Below the pieces are notes generated by a model that saw nothing but the letters and a program-made list of their open reading frames with translations, had not been told where the DNA came from and made no database searches. The position numbers and the translations under genes were made by a program. Of a DNA stretch of 64,000 bases, positions 59,935 to 64,000 are shown piece after piece. The first letter of the stretch is position 1, and every line of letters starts with the position of its first letter. Source of the DNA: Raphanus sativus. Lineage: Eukaryota > Streptophyta > Magnoliopsida > Brassicales > Brassicaceae. Location: positions 47,782,908 through 47,846,907 of the forward strand of contig NC_079516.1 in assembly GCF_000801105.2 (NCBI RefSeq), read 5' to 3'.

Positions 59935-59942
59935 TATATAAA
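59935..59942 (+). promoter_or_regulatory. TATA box of PFA-DSP2
   Basis: TATATAAA lies 167 bp upstream of the ATG at 60109. With a start site near 59970 the leader would be about 140 nt. Confidence 0.5.
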
Positions 59943-60078
59943 GCAACAAGGTCGCCGATCCATAACGACCATCTCCATTACTTCTCCATAAACCAACCAA
60001 CCAAGAAATCACAAAGACAAGTGAAAGAGAGATCTTCAGCTTCTTCTTTTTGGATTCAAACACTTTTCAGAGAACTAA

Positions 60079-62954
<2,876 letters not shown>

Positions 62955-64000
62955 TTAGAAGCGACAGCAAGCAACAGCAACGTCCTTAGGTTTGATTGAT
63001 CAATCAAATCGGCCAGTCCCTTTAGCCTTTTTCGTATTTATTCATATATAGTGGAATAAACAAAAGGAGGAGAGCAATCATGAGTAACAGGAGGGATATC
63101 ATCAGCATTCATCTTGTTGTAGTCTTTGTTTCTCTTTTCTCCTTATTCAGTCAATAACTATAATAATTGAAAGAAGAAAGAATAGATTCCTTTTCTTTTG
63201 ATTCTTTTATATGCTAATAGTGTAATGTATCAATATGTACTCACTGTAAGCATTCAGCTAGATAAATATAATTTATAGATACTTGTTTTTTTATAAAAAT
63301 TGAAAATGTTCACTGATGTATAAGTACGGAAGTCTGAGTTAACGAGCTTGATTTAGTTTTTTCATCGAGATCATAAAAGCTCGTGTAAATGATCGCGTGA
63401 AAATTATGACCTGACCTAGTTGAAAATGAAGACCGGCTGAGTGTGAGAAACGATGGCACATGACCGTATGACTGGTTCAGATATTAGTCTCGCAAAACAT
63501 TTGTTTTCACTCAAAATTTGAAGAGCTAATATTCATAAATTATGGCTTTTAAAATTGAAAGAAAATTATTAAAGTTAAACTTTAAAATATTTATAGTTCT
63601 TAAGACCAGTCATGTATTAACGACCAGAGTTACAAAAAAAAAATAAAAAAAAATCCGAGTGAAGGTGTTCAAATGTTTCCTTTCATTCTTATATTATATA
63701 CATTAGTAAGCAGTGTATATACATCATCCTTTGGCTGATTAGGGATTCATGTTTTCTGGCGACAAAACATATTCAAGTGTGTGAGTAAAACCTATCTATA
63801 TATACACAGTGTGACTTCTATGCAAGGTTTTAATACACTGATAACCTATCACTCCCGGTAAAGAAAAAAAAAGAGAATTAAAATTCTTGTGTGACTTTCT
63901 ATGCAAGGTGCAACTTCCTTCTCGTATCATCTCCCTGCGGAAGTAATCAAAACCGGTGTGAGAAACGCAGCTAAAGCCAAAACGAATTTCGATTAAAAAA
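62955..64000. other. PFA-DSP2 3' region and spacer to window end
   Basis: 3' UTR followed by AT-rich sequence. GTGTGACTT(T)CTATGCAAGG occurs twice (about 63809 and 63890). No further gene is supported before the window ends. Confidence 0.4.

Overview
The window is nuclear DNA of a crucifer, most likely Brassica or a close relative. Genes are short and rich in introns (GT-AG, with one GC-AG exception). Intergenic DNA is AT-rich and full of plant transposons. Gene order follows Arabidopsis thaliana chromosome 2 around At2g32840-At2g32960 (identities and order recalled, not searched): proline-rich protein, BGLU33, ZW10, PDIL2-3, ZFN2, COP1, PFA-DSP2. Several Arabidopsis members of that block are absent, notably AGO6, which lies between ZFN2 and COP1 there. 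This fits one fractionated copy of the block in a triplicated Brassica genome.

Layout. 1-0.7 kb: proline-rich gene (-). 1.0-2.8 kb: a TIR transposon carrying host gene fragments, one resembling a SHL-type PHD finger. 3.4-7.0 kb: a 13-exon beta-glucosidase with an acidic repeat insert behind the signal peptide. 7.3-10.9 kb: ZW10 (+), convergent with PDIL2-3 (-, 11.5-14.1 kb). 14.4-16.5 kb: a Stowaway-like MITE and a Helitron ending about 105 bp from the ZFN2 stop codon. 16.6-18.9 kb: ZFN2 (-). 19-26 kb: transposon-rich spacer with a tandem duplication, MITEs and a long foldback element. 26.6-27.6 kb: small predicted chloroplast protein gene (-), divergent from COP1 (+, 28.0-31.5 kb). 32.3-34.9 kb: two Helitrons joined end to end. 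35.1-39.9 kb: a Copia retrotransposon with an intact 1452-codon ORF and LTRs identical by eye. 41.4-47.3 kb: a non-coding LTR element. 48.9-49.7 kb: a TRIM. 51-59.6 kb: MITEs, a hAT-like element and AT-rich desert. 60.1-63.0 kb: PFA-DSP2 (+).

The host genes are ordinary single-copy plant genes with no operon logic: cell-wall or glycoside metabolism, vesicle tethering or spindle checkpoint, ER folding, RNA-binding CCCH protein, light-signalling E3 ligase, and atypical phosphatase. The most unusual content is the mobile DNA. Exon boundaries were read by hand from splice signals and protein continuity; for every multi-exon gene the joined reading frame closes to a multiple of three with one terminal stop.
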